The notes under the pieces are model-generated. The model made no database searches, was not told where the DNA came from, and saw only the letters and a program-made list of their open reading frames with translations. This document shows, one piece after another, positions 8,353 through 16,442 of a stretch of DNA of 35,549 bases (its first letter is position 1; each line of letters begins with the position of its first letter). The stretch lies in contig CAJMPT010000016.1 of the NCBI GenBank assembly GCA_905215465.1, positions 1 through 35,549 of the forward strand, written 5' to 3'. Both the position numbers and the translations under genes were made by a program. This DNA comes from an uncultured bacterium (GTDB lineage: Bacteria; Actinomycetota; Coriobacteriia; Coriobacteriales; Atopobiaceae).

Positions 8353-9186
8353 GTGAAGAACTACACCGAGGACAAGGGCCTGTCCGACATCAAGCTTCTG
8401 GCCGTTGACATGGACCTCACGCTGCTGGCAAGCGACGGGAGCCTGCCGCCGCGGATGGACAAGCGCGTTGACGCGCTGGCCGAGGCGGGCGTGCTCTTCT
8501 GCCCGGCGAGCGGCAGGCCCGCGCCAACGCTGCAGATGATGTTCCCCGCGCACAAGGACAGCGTCGCCTTCTGCGCGGACAACGGTGGCTGGGTCATCTA
8601 CCAGGGGCGCACTGCCTTCCGTGACCTCATCAGGCCTGATCTCTGGCACGAGGTGCTGGACTTTGCCGCCGCCGACGGGCGCTGCGCCCCGGTGCTCTGC
8701 GCGTTTGACAGGGCCTACGTCCTGGAGCGCGACCACCAGTACCACGAGGACATCTACAAGTACTACAAGGACATCCACTACGTGGGGAGCTTCGACGAGG
8801 TGGACGACGAGGCGGACAAGGTCACGATCTTCTTCCCCGACTACGACGCCGAGCCGCACTTTGCCAGCGTCTACGAGCCGCGCTTTGGCAGCCGACTCTA
8901 CGTCACCAACGCCGGGCGCGAGTGGATCGACTTCATGAACCTGGGCGTGAGCAAGGGCTCCGGCGTGGCACACCTCTGCCGCGAGCTGGGCATTGGCCTT
9001 GAGGACGCCGCCGCCGTGGGAGACACGTATAACGACATCCCCATGCTCTCTGCCGTGGGCCACAGCTTTGTGGTGGCAAACGCCGAGAAGCACATGCACG
9101 ACCACGCCGACTACCTGGTTCCCAGCAACGACGACCGCGGCGTGGCCACCCTCATCGACGCGATCCTGGCCGCCAAGGGGCGGTAG
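8353..9186 (+). CDS. Cof-type HAD-superfamily hydrolase
   Basis: Predicted cytoplasmic phosphatase of 277 residues, GTG start behind AAGGAGAA. HAD motif I is VDMDLTLLASDG (nucleophile and acid/base Asp), motif II CPASGRP, the motif III lysine is in NLGVSKGSGV, and motif IV is AVGDTYNDIPML. A large cap lies between motifs II and III, as in the Cof/IIB subclass that dephosphorylates sugar phosphates, FMN or PLP. The substrate cannot be deduced. It lies 48 bp after rnhA on the same strand and ends 11 bp from the convergent rmlB. Confidence 0.88.
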   Translation: MKNYTEDKGLSDIKLLAVDMDLTLLASDGSLPPRMDKRVDALAEAGVLFCPASGRPAPTLQMMFPAHKDSVAFCADNGGWVIYQGRTAFRDLIRPDLWHEVLDFAAADGRCAPVLCAFDRAYVLERDHQYHEDIYKYYKDIHYVGSFDEVDDEADKVTIFFPDYDAEPHFASVYEPRFGSRLYVTNAGREWIDFMNLGVSKGSGVAHLCRELGIGLEDAAAVGDTYNDIPMLSAVGHSFVVANAEKHMHDHADYLVPSNDDRGVATLIDAILAAKGR

Positions 9187-9197
9187 GGCGCGGAGAG

Positions 9198-10217
9198 CTA
9201 TTGCCCCTGCTGACTATAGCGCGCTTCGACCGCCTCCTTGGCGGGGCGCCACCAGGCCTCGTTGGCAATGTACCAGTCGACGGTCTGGCGCAGGCCCGCG
9301 GAGAAGTCCGCGTGGGCGGGACGCCAGCCGAGCTCGCGACGCAGCTTGGAGGCATCAATGGCGTAGCGGCGGTCGTGACCGGGGCGGTCGGGCACGCGGT
9401 CAAAGTCATCGGGGTCGCGCCCCATGGCCTCCAGGATCATCCGCAGCACGTCGATGTTGCTGCGCTCGCCGTCGGAGCCGACGAGGTAGGTCTCCCCTGC
9501 CCGGCCGCGGGTCAAGATGGCCCAGACGGCGCTGGAGTGGTCCTCGACGTTGACCCAGTCGCGGACGTTGCGCCCGGTGCCGTAGAGCTTGGGCCGCGCG
9601 CCATCGATGATGTTGGTAACCTGCCGCGGGATGAACTTCTCCACGTGCTGGTAGGGACCATAGTTGTTGGAACAGTTTGAGATTGTTGCATGCAGGCCGT
9701 AGGTGCGCGTCCAGGCGCGGACCAGCAGGTCGGAGGCGGCCTTGCTGGAGCTGTACGGGGAGCTCGGCCGGTAGGGAGAGCCTTCGGTGAAGCGGGACGG
9801 GTCGTCAAGAACGAGGTCGCCGAAGACCTCGTCCGTGCTCACGTGGTGGTAGCGCGCACCGCATCTACGCACAGCCTCGAGCAGGCAAAACGTGCCGTCG
9901 ACGTTAGTGCGCAGGAACGGCGCCGGGTCCGCGATGGAGTTGTCGTTGTGCGTCTCGGCCGCAAAGTGCACGACGGCGTCATGCCCGGGAACCAGACTGG
10001 CCAGAAGCTCGGCGTCGCAGACGTCGCCCGCCACAAGCTCCACGCGCTCGGGCGGCAGGCCCGCGATGTTGGCGGGGTTTCCTGCGTAGGTCAGCTTGTC
10101 CAGCACGGTAACGCGCGCGTCGGGGTGCTCCCGCACCACGTAGCGCACAAAGTTGCTGCCCATGAACCCGCAGCCGCCCGTGACCAGGACGTTATGCGGC
10201 TCAAACGCGTCCGCCAT
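9198..10217 (-). CDS. rmlB: dTDP-glucose 4,6-dehydratase
   Basis: Converts dTDP-glucose to dTDP-4-keto-6-deoxyglucose, the second step towards dTDP-rhamnose and other deoxysugars of surface polysaccharides. 339 residues with the NAD-binding loop TGGCGFMGSN (13-22), FAAETHNDNSI (85-95), the catalytic triad region STDEVFG (Thr128-Asp129-Glu130) and YSSSK (Tyr155, Lys159). I chose the ATG at 10217. An ATG nine bases upstream (10226) is equally possible because GGAGG sits 3 or 12 bases away. rmlA, rmlC and rmlD are not in the window, so this is a solitary copy at the edge of a locus that also holds broken sugar genes. Confidence 0.92.
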   Translation of the reverse strand: MADAFEPHNVLVTGGCGFMGSNFVRYVVREHPDARVTVLDKLTYAGNPANIAGLPPERVELVAGDVCDAELLASLVPGHDAVVHFAAETHNDNSIADPAPFLRTNVDGTFCLLEAVRRCGARYHHVSTDEVFGDLVLDDPSRFTEGSPYRPSSPYSSSKAASDLLVRAWTRTYGLHATISNCSNNYGPYQHVEKFIPRQVTNIIDGARPKLYGTGRNVRDWVNVEDHSSAVWAILTRGRAGETYLVGSDGERSNIDVLRMILEAMGRDPDDFDRVPDRPGHDRRYAIDASKLRRELGWRPAHADFSAGLRQTVDWYIANEAWWRPAKEAVEARYSQQGQ

Positions 10218-10262
10218 GCGATGCATCCCCCTCCAAAAACCGCCGTCAGCGTCAAACTCCCG

Positions 10263-10406
10263 ACAAAACTCCCCTATGTTTGGCTCTAGATTTGAGAGTA
10301 CCAAGTACCAGCCTAATATCGCCAACGTTTGCCCAGTTGGCAAGAAGTCAAAAGAGGCCGCTACCCGTCAAGGTCAAAACAAGAGCCAAACATAGGCGAC
10401 TTTTGT
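10263..10406. repeat. Structured inverted-repeat element, copy 1
   Basis: About 144 bp closed by CCTATGTTTGGCTCT (10273-10287) and its perfect complement AGAGCCAAACATAGG (10382-10396), with ACAAAA/TTTTGT outside. Inside lies a smaller stem GCCAAC/GTTGGC (10321-10341). It differs from copies 2-4 at three stem positions, and each difference is matched in the other arm. No open reading frame of note is present. Function unknown. Confidence 0.75.
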
Positions 10407-10448
10407 GCGTGCGGAGGCGGAAAACGCCGCCTTCACACCCTCCGACTC

Positions 10449-10571
10449 CCTACGTTTGCGTTTTAATCCGGACACTCCAAGTACCGAGCCAAAATTTCCC
10501 GCGTTTTCCCAGTTGGCGAGAGGGCAAAACGCCCCGCTACTCGCCAAATCGCAACAAAACGCAAACGTAGG
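10449..10571. repeat. Structured inverted-repeat element, copy 2
   Basis: A 123-bp unit closed by CCTACGTTTGCGTTTT (10449-10464) and its perfect 16-nt complement (10556-10571). The interior holds a nested hairpin, TTGGCGAG with CTCGCCAA enclosing GGGC-AAAAC-GCCC (10513-10546). It starts 42 bp after copy 1, in the same internal orientation (CCCAGTTGG). This tandem pair occupies most of the 526-bp gap between rmlB and the Fic gene. Confidence 0.75.
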
Positions 10572-10654
10572 CAACTCTCACGTTTGAATCTCCTGCCATA
10601 CCAGCCTTGCGTAATCGGACGGCCATTGAATGCCCAAGTTGTGACTCATCACAC

Positions 10655-10681
10655 AAAAAAAGAGTCCCCTTTCGGAGACTC
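10655..10681 (-). terminator. Terminator after the RhuM/Fic genes
   Basis: On the minus strand GAGTCTCC-GAAA-GGGGACTC (one U-G pair, GNRA loop) is followed by seven T. It is a textbook intrinsic terminator, 63 bp beyond the Fic stop. Confidence 0.85.
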
Positions 10682-10743
10682 CCGATACGGTCGATTGAGC
10701 CACACCCCTCTTCCGCCTGCAAACCCGCACGCGTCAACGCTGC

Positions 10744-11286
10744 CTAATTGCCTGGGCTCATGGCAAGAAAGTTCATAACCAAAGCAACCATAGAGTCCTT
10801 CTCCTCAGGCAGGCTTTCTGCAATCATCACGGTAATAGCAACGAGGGTACTGTCGTCGATTGCTTTGCAATCGCCAAAAAACAGCGCGTTATTGCGATCC
10901 AAGAAATACAGAAACATCGTGGCGGCAATCCGCTTGTTGCCATCCAAGAAACTGTGATTCTTGATAATAAAATAGAGCAGGTTTGACGCTTTTTCTTGAA
11001 GCATCGGATATATCTCTTGGCCGTCAAACGTCTGATGAATGCTAGCGATGCTGCTTCTGAACGAGTCGTCCTTTTCAACTCCGAACAAATCGCTCTCTGC
11101 AGCAAACCTCATGGACTTGATAACCGCGATACATTCATCATAAGAAAGCGCGTAGGTCGCCCTCGTGCCCTTCGGCAGATTGATGCGTTGGTGGTCATAG
11201 TCATCAAGCAGGTCAAGCGCCACAGTATAGCTTTGAACAATATCAAGCACTTGCCGTGTCTCGAGCCTCTCTGGGATACGTGCCAT
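10744..11286 (-). CDS. Fic/Doc domain protein (C-terminal half of a split RhuM-Fic gene)
   Basis: A 180-residue Fic-fold protein with the active-site motif HSFLDGNKRIAAT (residues 111-123). Fic enzymes transfer AMP or phosphate groups to target proteins, and many act as toxins. The upstream frame is the RhuM-like domain at 11299-11712. It is in the same reading frame, with only a TAG and four codons (VTSV) between the two. In RhuM-Fic proteins the two domains form one chain joined exactly here (..NERRLRQL.. to ..LETRQVLDIVQSYT). No ribosome binding site precedes the ATG at 11286. I therefore read this as the distal half of a gene broken by a nonsense mutation. Independent translation by reinitiation remains possible. 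Confidence 0.8.
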   Translation of the reverse strand: MARIPERLETRQVLDIVQSYTVALDLLDDYDHQRINLPKGTRATYALSYDECIAVIKSMRFAAESDLFGVEKDDSFRSSIASIHQTFDGQEIYPMLQEKASNLLYFIIKNHSFLDGNKRIAATMFLYFLDRNNALFFGDCKAIDDSTLVAITVMIAESLPEEKDSMVALVMNFLAMSPGN

Positions 11287-11298
11287 AACACTGGTGAC

Positions 11299-11712
11299 CT
11301 AGCTCAACTGACGTAACCGCCGCTCGTTGGCGGCACTGCCCTCCATAATGTATCGGCGCAACACGTCAGTTGCCCAACGGCGGAACTCAACCCCTCGTTT
11401 GGATTTCACTCGATAGCCGACGGACAATACCATGTCTAGACCATAGTGCTCCGTAAGGCGAGTCTGGGTTCTACCCTCCATGGCGCCATGTTGCCTGGTT
11501 GTCACAAATTTTGCGACAACCACTTCTCTCTGGCCCGCAAGCTCCTCCCGCAAAGCATTGTTGATGTGCTTGCCGATGGTTTTGACATCGCGGTCAAACA
11601 GGACCGCCAGCTGAGCGCGATTCAGCCAAATCTCTTGTTCCGTCGCATCAACGCGAACAGGCAGCGTAACTTGGCCGTCTCCCGATTCAAACAAGACGAT
11701 GTCGTTGTCCAT
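11299..11712 (-). CDS. RhuM-family protein (N-terminal half of a split RhuM-Fic gene)
   Basis: 137 residues with the RhuM signature: an N-terminal EIWLNRAQLAVLFDRDVKTIGKHI segment that looks like a helix-turn-helix, then HYGLDMVLSVGYRVKSKRGVEFRRWATDVLRRYI. RhuM is a protein of unknown biochemical role found in pathogenicity and defence islands, often fused to Fic. The ATG at 11712 follows GGGGGTGA. The frame ends at TAG (11299-11301), and the same frame continues downstream into the Fic domain. A GAG-to-TAG change at the domain linker would explain the split. Confidence 0.78.
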   Translation of the reverse strand: MDNDIVLFESGDGQVTLPVRVDATEQEIWLNRAQLAVLFDRDVKTIGKHINNALREELAGQREVVVAKFVTTRQHGAMEGRTQTRLTEHYGLDMVLSVGYRVKSKRGVEFRRWATDVLRRYIMEGSAANERRLRQLS

Positions 11713-11799
11713 AGCCCATCACCCCCATAGAATCTATTACTCAAGCAAACACAAGTTCTATTTCTATAGTTAAGATAGCATCGAACTAATGTTCTTGCA

Positions 11800-12309
11800 A
11801 TGACCAGCGGCACATTCTTGTTAATGCCGCGAACTATAACCGTCAGCCAGCACAGCGAAAACATATCAAGTTACTACGCTCGAGCGGCAACTCGTAGACA
11901 GGAAGAGTATGAATTCAAATCAACCAGTTGGGCATGTGATAGCGCCATTCAAATCGTTGATGGACTTACCGGAATTAATGACAAAGATTCCATCCGAGTC
12001 CGTCTTTTAGCCCAAAACAAGATGATTGATTTACTTCTTGAAGAGATTAGAGCCGATCGAGCCAATCCTGAGGTCATTAGCCTCCTGGGAATAGCTGCCG
12101 CCTTCTTAATAGGCGTTTTCAGCATGAAGACGTTCGATATCGACGCCAACCTTACTGGCTTGTTCATTCTTGCCGCTGCACTAATTCTGCTTATATTTAT
12201 TGTTAGAAGAGCGTTCCGCACCGACCGTGCCCGAAAGACGGAAGACGTCTTTGTTCTCGTGCAGGCGCAGACATATCTTCAGCTTCAGCGTCTTGAAAAT
12301 GTCGAATGA
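11800..12309 (+). CDS. Hypothetical membrane protein
   Basis: 169 residues, not recognised. A soluble, charged N-terminal part (about 1-90, rich in predicted helix: RVRLLAQNKMIDLLLEEI) is followed by two adjacent transmembrane helices (about 93-110 and 118-134) and a basic cytoplasmic-type tail RRAFRTDRARKTED. The start is uncertain: neither the ATG at 11800 nor the ATG at 11824 has a clear ribosome binding site. It is divergent from the RhuM gene and AT-richer than the flanks, so it belongs to the acquired island. Small two-helix proteins next to toxin or defence genes are sometimes effectors, but nothing in the sequence proves this. Confidence 0.6.
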   Translation: MTSGTFLLMPRTITVSQHSENISSYYARAATRRQEEYEFKSTSWACDSAIQIVDGLTGINDKDSIRVRLLAQNKMIDLLLEEIRADRANPEVISLLGIAAAFLIGVFSMKTFDIDANLTGLFILAAALILLIFIVRRAFRTDRARKTEDVFVLVQAQTYLQLQRLENVE

Positions 12310-12453
12310 GCACACAGGACGAGGGGGAGTAAAAGTTGCGGTCAAGCGAGGTTCCACTCGCCTCGGGTACCCAAGTCATAGTTAAAAAGGCTACGACGCA
12401 CTTTACTCGCTCGTAGAATATCCGTTGCGCAAAACAGTCGTTCAGCCCTTAAT

Positions 12454-13167
12454 TCAAGGAGGGTTCGATCGACCAGAGCCACAAACCACAATGGAACAAA
12501 AGGCGTGGTTCCCAAAGAAGACTTCTTCCGCCCTCCAGCCGCTCTGCTCAAGTATTCGAATTTCTTCAGAAATACTCTTAGAATCGATAGAGCCCTCGAC
12601 GCAGGTTATGAGGTAGAAGCAATCGTTAATCCGCTCGTCATTCTTTACTCGACGAACGGTATCGGAGTCCTTCCAGTAAAGCGCTCCCGCACCTTGTCCA
12701 AACCAAGCGGCCTCTTTTGGAAACAGCTTCGAATACGCAACTATCGTTGCAGGCATTAGGTTGTATTGAGCTCTTTCAAAAAATGCAATTACGTCTGCGA
12801 TGACGCCGTTCGCATGCAGCACACGCGTGCCAGAGTAATCCCCATACAACTCAGAAAAAGAAGTCGTCAGCACGCCGCGAAGGGACTCATAGTCATATCT
12901 ATACCAATTCGTTCCGAACTCGAGTGCCGTATACGGACCTCTAACGGCCTTACGGGAACGAGCGAATTTCCTTAGATACGAATCCCACATAGTCGAAACG
13001 TATTCAACTGCCAGCTTGACGCTCTCTTCATCAGACAGGGCCCTGTCACAACGCTGCTGCATGATTCCCGTCGTTTTGGAGAGGCCAAAGGGAAACGCCA
13101 TCCTTTCAATGGCACGGATACGAGCGGGGCGGTTATAGTCCTCGATTGCCATAATCGCATAGGACAC
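12454..13167 (-). CDS. Orphan protein, possibly lysozyme-fold, 5' end disturbed by an IS remnant
   Basis: 237 residues from a GTG (13167); an ATG at 13152 is an alternative start. Not recognised with certainty. The N-terminal part AIMAIEDYNRP...KTTGIMQQ recalls the catalytic Glu followed by a G-x-M-Q loop of lytic transglycosylase/lysozyme folds, but the match is weak. The frame stays open upstream of the start (DVLLRSVSYAIMAIED) right up to the transposase fragment at 13191, with no ribosome binding site, so the true 5' end was probably lost when the IS fragment arrived. Downstream to 12310 there is only a short untranslated gap. Confidence 0.5.
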   Translation of the reverse strand: MSYAIMAIEDYNRPARIRAIERMAFPFGLSKTTGIMQQRCDRALSDEESVKLAVEYVSTMWDSYLRKFARSRKAVRGPYTALEFGTNWYRYDYESLRGVLTTSFSELYGDYSGTRVLHANGVIADVIAFFERAQYNLMPATIVAYSKLFPKEAAWFGQGAGALYWKDSDTVRRVKNDERINDCFYLITCVEGSIDSKSISEEIRILEQSGWRAEEVFFGNHAFCSIVVCGSGRSNPP

Positions 13168-13190
13168 TGACCGGAGAAGAACATCAGGAG

Positions 13191-13700
13191 TGCGCCTTCA
13201 CCACGGGCGGGCGCAACAGGCTTTGGGTGGGCGACATCGCCTGCATGCCCGCAAGGGAAGGGCGGCTCTATCTCGCGGCCGTGACAGACGCCTTCTCCCG
13301 CAAGGCCGTGGGCCGGTCGATGCCCGGGCGCATCACCGAGAAGGTCGCGATCGACGCGATGGGGCAGGCGGTCGGCGGGGAGGGCCCGCCGGACGACGAC
13401 GGCCTCGTCTTCAATGACGATTAAGGCGCGCAGCACACCTTCCGTTCCTTCCGGCGATGTCTGGACTCGCATGGCATGGTCCAGTCGGTATCAAGGCCCG
13501 GCACGCCGCTGGACAACGCGGTGGCCGAGTCGTTCTTCAAGACGCTGAAAAGGGAATTGGCGGAAGAAAGGGGCTATGGGACGAGGGACGAGGCCAAGCA
13601 GGGCATCTTCAAGTACATAGAGCTCTATTACAATAGGGTGCGCATGCATTCCACCCTGGACTACATGTCTCCAGTGGAATACGAGCGGCAATACGCTTGA
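13191..13700 (+). pseudogene. IS3-family transposase remnant (orfB/integrase core)
   Basis: One frame encodes an rve/DDE integrase core: RLWVGDIACM..LYLAAVTDAFSRKAVG (first Asp), LVFNDD-stop-GAQHTF at the position of the usual SDRG.Q motif (second Asp), then TPLDNAVAESFFKTLKREL (Glu) and YYNRVRMHSTLDYMSPVEYE. An in-frame TAA at 13422-13424 replaces the Arg/Gln codon after the second Asp, and the N-terminal half and orfA are missing. The sequence just after the stop (AAAGTCCAGTTTATCC) resembles an IS end. The element is dead and much more GC-rich than the genes around it. Confidence 0.85.
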
Positions 13701-13877
13701 GGGTCCTTAAAAGAAAGTCCAGTTTATCCTTCCCACTCCACCCTAGGGTATGCGGTGTAGGTACAAGAAAAAGTCCGCAGGCCCATTCTTCCAGTCGTGT
13801 TTGGCGATCTGTTTTAGCGCGGACGATGGGGCCACCCCGCGCGTCCGTGATATGACGTCGATTCGGCTATGGCCACA

Positions 13878-14714
13878 TTAATCCGCCACGACAGGCCGCA
13901 TCAGCCGAAGGTATCGAGAACCGAGGGAGGATATTTTGTAGGAGTCCGACGAACTCAACCTCTGAACCTTTGGAGGTTTCGGCAACTTTACTTGCTTTGC
14001 AGAAGAAAGCTGCTTGATTAGCGCCGTTACGCAAATCTGCACTTCGTTGAGGTTCTTTTCGCGTTTTTCCTCATTCCTGCTCTCCAATAACCCAAAGCGA
14101 CATAGTTTCTCACGTATTGCCCTGTACTGAGACTCGTCAATTCTCTCCTCAGCCATAAGGGTGACCAGGTCATCATGACAGTCGTAGCCGGTATCGAAAG
14201 GAGACCCATGAAGACGCAATACTCTTAAGTCAAGAGTATTGAGCCTGGTCAAATCATCGAAAAAGGAGAGCGCAAAGCTATCGCTGAAATCCTCCTCTGA
14301 CATCAGATTCAGGAACGAGTCGGTACATAGGCGAACTTTATCTTTCTCTGCTTCGTCTACAATCGAATCCAGATAAGCCTCTTGATATGCGCCGCCAATA
14401 AACTTGTCACGTTTAGAAGGCTCAAGAGCATCTAAACGTCGATTGACCTCATCTACTTTTTGAGTTAGCTCGTCAATCAGGATTGCAACGTTTCGTTCGG
14501 CCCTATTCATCTTGTAACTCATGACAAAGCCAAACATCCTTGGTGCGATGGCGCCGATTGTGCCGTCAGCAAGAAGCGCAGCAGCGCCGCTAAGCCCGGC
14601 ACTTTGCGCAAGTCCCGCAAGTGTCGGTAGATTGTCGGCTATTACCTCGGCGCCCACTTCAAGCGCGGCCGAGGCGGCATCCCCAGCGGCGTTCTTGAGA
14701 TCACGAGAATTCAT
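13878..14714 (-). CDS. Hypothetical island protein
   Basis: 278 residues from the ATG at 14714 (GGAG upstream; a longer frame to 14759 lacks a ribosome binding site). Not recognised. Residues about 10-70 are Ala/Gly-rich and hydrophobic (AGLSGAAALLADGTIGAIAPRMFGF), possibly membrane-associating. They are followed by a coiled-coil-like segment VAILIDELTQKVDEVNRRLDAL, then an acidic helical domain with LTRLNTLDLRVLRLHG and a winged-helix-like IDESQYRAIREKLCRFGLLE. The combination of hydrophobic N-terminus, coiled coil and helical C-terminus is seen in uncharacterised proteins of defence islands. No function is claimed. Confidence 0.6.
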   Translation of the reverse strand: MNSRDLKNAAGDAASAALEVGAEVIADNLPTLAGLAQSAGLSGAAALLADGTIGAIAPRMFGFVMSYKMNRAERNVAILIDELTQKVDEVNRRLDALEPSKRDKFIGGAYQEAYLDSIVDEAEKDKVRLCTDSFLNLMSEEDFSDSFALSFFDDLTRLNTLDLRVLRLHGSPFDTGYDCHDDLVTLMAEERIDESQYRAIREKLCRFGLLESRNEEKREKNLNEVQICVTALIKQLSSAKQVKLPKPPKVQRLSSSDSYKISSLGSRYLRLMRPVVAD

Positions 14715-14862
14715 TGCTTGATCTCCAATGTCTGAAATATAAAAGCGCGGCAAAACCAAATAGTATCATGGCATCTCGTCGTCAATTCGAAGCTAATGCG
14801 ATGTTGCATCGGGCTCGTTCAGCCAAACCGGTCGGTGGCAAAAACACTGATGCATGCTGGGT

Positions 14863-15006
14863 CTAGGCCTCTTCTCCATTTTCTCCCTGTCGAATAAGAA
14901 CCCGATGTGTTTGTAGCTGAAGCTGACGAGTTATTCCAATATCAAATGTGGCTACGGTCAAGATGAATAGCAGCGCGGCCACCCCGTTTGTGCCCAGGAA
15001 AACCAA
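14863..15006 (-). CDS. Possible small membrane peptide or gene remnant
   Basis: Within the 370-bp gap between the neighbouring genes, a 47-codon frame (TTG at 15006, TAG at 14863) encodes one clear hydrophobic helix (VAALLFILTVATFDIGI) followed by a polar tail rich in Gln and Arg. No convincing ribosome binding site was found, and the frame is open a little further upstream, so it may be the 3' end of a lost membrane-protein gene. Nothing else is seen in the gap. Confidence 0.22.
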   Translation of the reverse strand: MVFLGTNGVAALLFILTVATFDIGITRQLQLQTHRVLIRQGENGEEA

Positions 15007-15084
15007 GCGATTGGGAGCGCGTGTATGATGGCGGCGCGAATGGGGGGGTGAGGGGGCGCAGAACGTAAGCTATGGCGCTTTGGG

Positions 15085-16359
15085 TTAAAAGGGAATCTCA
15101 TCCTCGATGTCTCTCAAATGTGCTGCCAGGTTTAGTGAGATCGCTTCTTGTTTTCGGGGGCTGGCTTTTGCAAGCATTCTCGCGAAGTCCGAAACAACGC
15201 TAACGGGAATCGAGCCTGGCTTGGTTTCGACGTAACCATCGAAAAGAATGCTCGTTAGAGGTCTGATGCTGGGGAGGTGAGTGTCGACTTGATAGGAATC
15301 AAGCAGGTTGTTCAGATTAGGCAAAAGGACGCCTGGCTCGCATTGAATTGCCGTATCGACCATTTTTGCAGAAGTATGGTCTTCGACTGCATTGACGAAT
15401 GTGCGGAAGACTCGTTTTTCTGTTGTTGTGAAAAATGGCTCCCCGCGTTCATCCTCCCTCTCATCGACAAGGTTAAAGCAATCGACAAATTGCTTATAGT
15501 CGCCATCGGTCAGTTCTTCTTTATGTCTGAGAAAGATGGGCTTTATAAAGTCACAGATGTCTTCGTCCGTTAAAATCCAAGAGACCTGATCATTGGATAG
15601 CGCGGCTTTCAAGATCAAAAGCTCCTGTGAACCAGATAATGATTGGGAGTGGCTGGACAGCTCCTTGACAATGGCGTGCGTGGTCTGAAAAGAAGGGGAA
15701 TTGCTGAGATTGTTGATCATCGAGTCAATTATCGAAAGCTTGACCACCGTCTTTTTTGGTCTCTGCTCTTCCACCGTGCCCATATTCTCTGGGATAGAAT
15801 TTGAGGTTTCCTCTCCGGCTGCCTTGCTGAGGTCGTTTTCAACCCGGATATCTTGGCGCCCTTTAAAATAAGATGCCATTCTGTTGTCGTCGGTGCACAG
15901 TACGACCCCTTCGTCAATCTCGGTGCTTTCCAGGTAATGTTCAATAGACGCGACAATGCAGGCGTCTTTAAAGCCCTTGTCGCTTTTTTCCTCAAAAGGC
16001 GCCTTATGGGATAGCGCCCACTCATAGAGTTTGGGCAAAACGTAGTTCGCAGGAGGAAGGGGAAGGGGCGTATAGGGGATGGATTTATCGTTTCGAATTT
16101 TGCGCTCAATGTTGTCAAAACTAAGAGAACCGAGAACTTCTTCGGGAGAAACCGTTAGCTTGAGTACGCCGCTGCGTCTAAGCACCGCAAGCTCCTTTTG
16201 GAAAGCCAGGCGCTTTTGGGCAACAATTTCATCAATCACGACTTCAGGAATGATGAGTCGAGCTGTCGCAGCAATCTTCTCGAGTTGGCTGCGGTTGCCC
16301 AAAAGACGCGAAAAAGAGTTTTCGTTGCGTGCCAGATTTGTATCGACAATGACGATCAT
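15085..16359 (-). CDS. PIN-domain protein (DUF4935/PIN_8-like)
   Basis: Predicted metal-dependent ribonuclease. 424 residues from an ATG behind GGTGAGG. The N-terminal PIN fold (about 1-170) keeps the acidic residues Asp6 (IVDTN), Glu44 (VVIDEIV), Asp132 (DKGFKDACIVAS) and Asp157/158 (LCTDDNRM). Residues about 190-424 are an uncharacterised helical region. PIN proteins with large C-terminal domains are common in anti-phage and toxin contexts. A 26-bp-stem hairpin lies 21 bp upstream of the start codon. No antitoxin-like ORF is adjacent. Confidence 0.75.
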   Translation of the reverse strand: MIVIVDTNLARNENSFSRLLGNRSQLEKIAATARLIIPEVVIDEIVAQKRLAFQKELAVLRRSGVLKLTVSPEEVLGSLSFDNIERKIRNDKSIPYTPLPLPPANYVLPKLYEWALSHKAPFEEKSDKGFKDACIVASIEHYLESTEIDEGVVLCTDDNRMASYFKGRQDIRVENDLSKAAGEETSNSIPENMGTVEEQRPKKTVVKLSIIDSMINNLSNSPSFQTTHAIVKELSSHSQSLSGSQELLILKAALSNDQVSWILTDEDICDFIKPIFLRHKEELTDGDYKQFVDCFNLVDEREDERGEPFFTTTEKRVFRTFVNAVEDHTSAKMVDTAIQCEPGVLLPNLNNLLDSYQVDTHLPSIRPLTSILFDGYVETKPGSIPVSVVSDFARMLAKASPRKQEAISLNLAAHLRDIEDEIPF

Positions 16360-16379
16360 GCCTCACCTTTCCCGTAATT

Positions 16380-16442
16380 GGCTAGTAACCCTTTGCGGTA
16401 CCGTCTTTCGCTGACTGACGGTACCGCAAAGGGTTGCTAGCC
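16380..16442. repeat. Long hairpin in front of the PIN gene
   Basis: Left arm 16380-16405 (GGCTAGTAACCCTTTGCGGT + ACCGTC) and right arm 16417-16442 are complementary over 26 positions with a single G-T mismatch, around an 11-nt spacer. There is no T run, so a simple terminator is unlikely. If transcribed with the PIN gene it would form a very stable 5'-leader hairpin ending 20 bp from the ATG. Alternatives are a minimal MITE (two terminal repeats and almost no core) or a dyad operator. Confidence 0.7.

Noticed and set aside
10263..10571. CRISPR array or guide-like repeats in the tandem elements
   Set aside because: There are only two units, each closed by inverted and not direct repeats. No regular spacers and no cas genes anywhere in the window.
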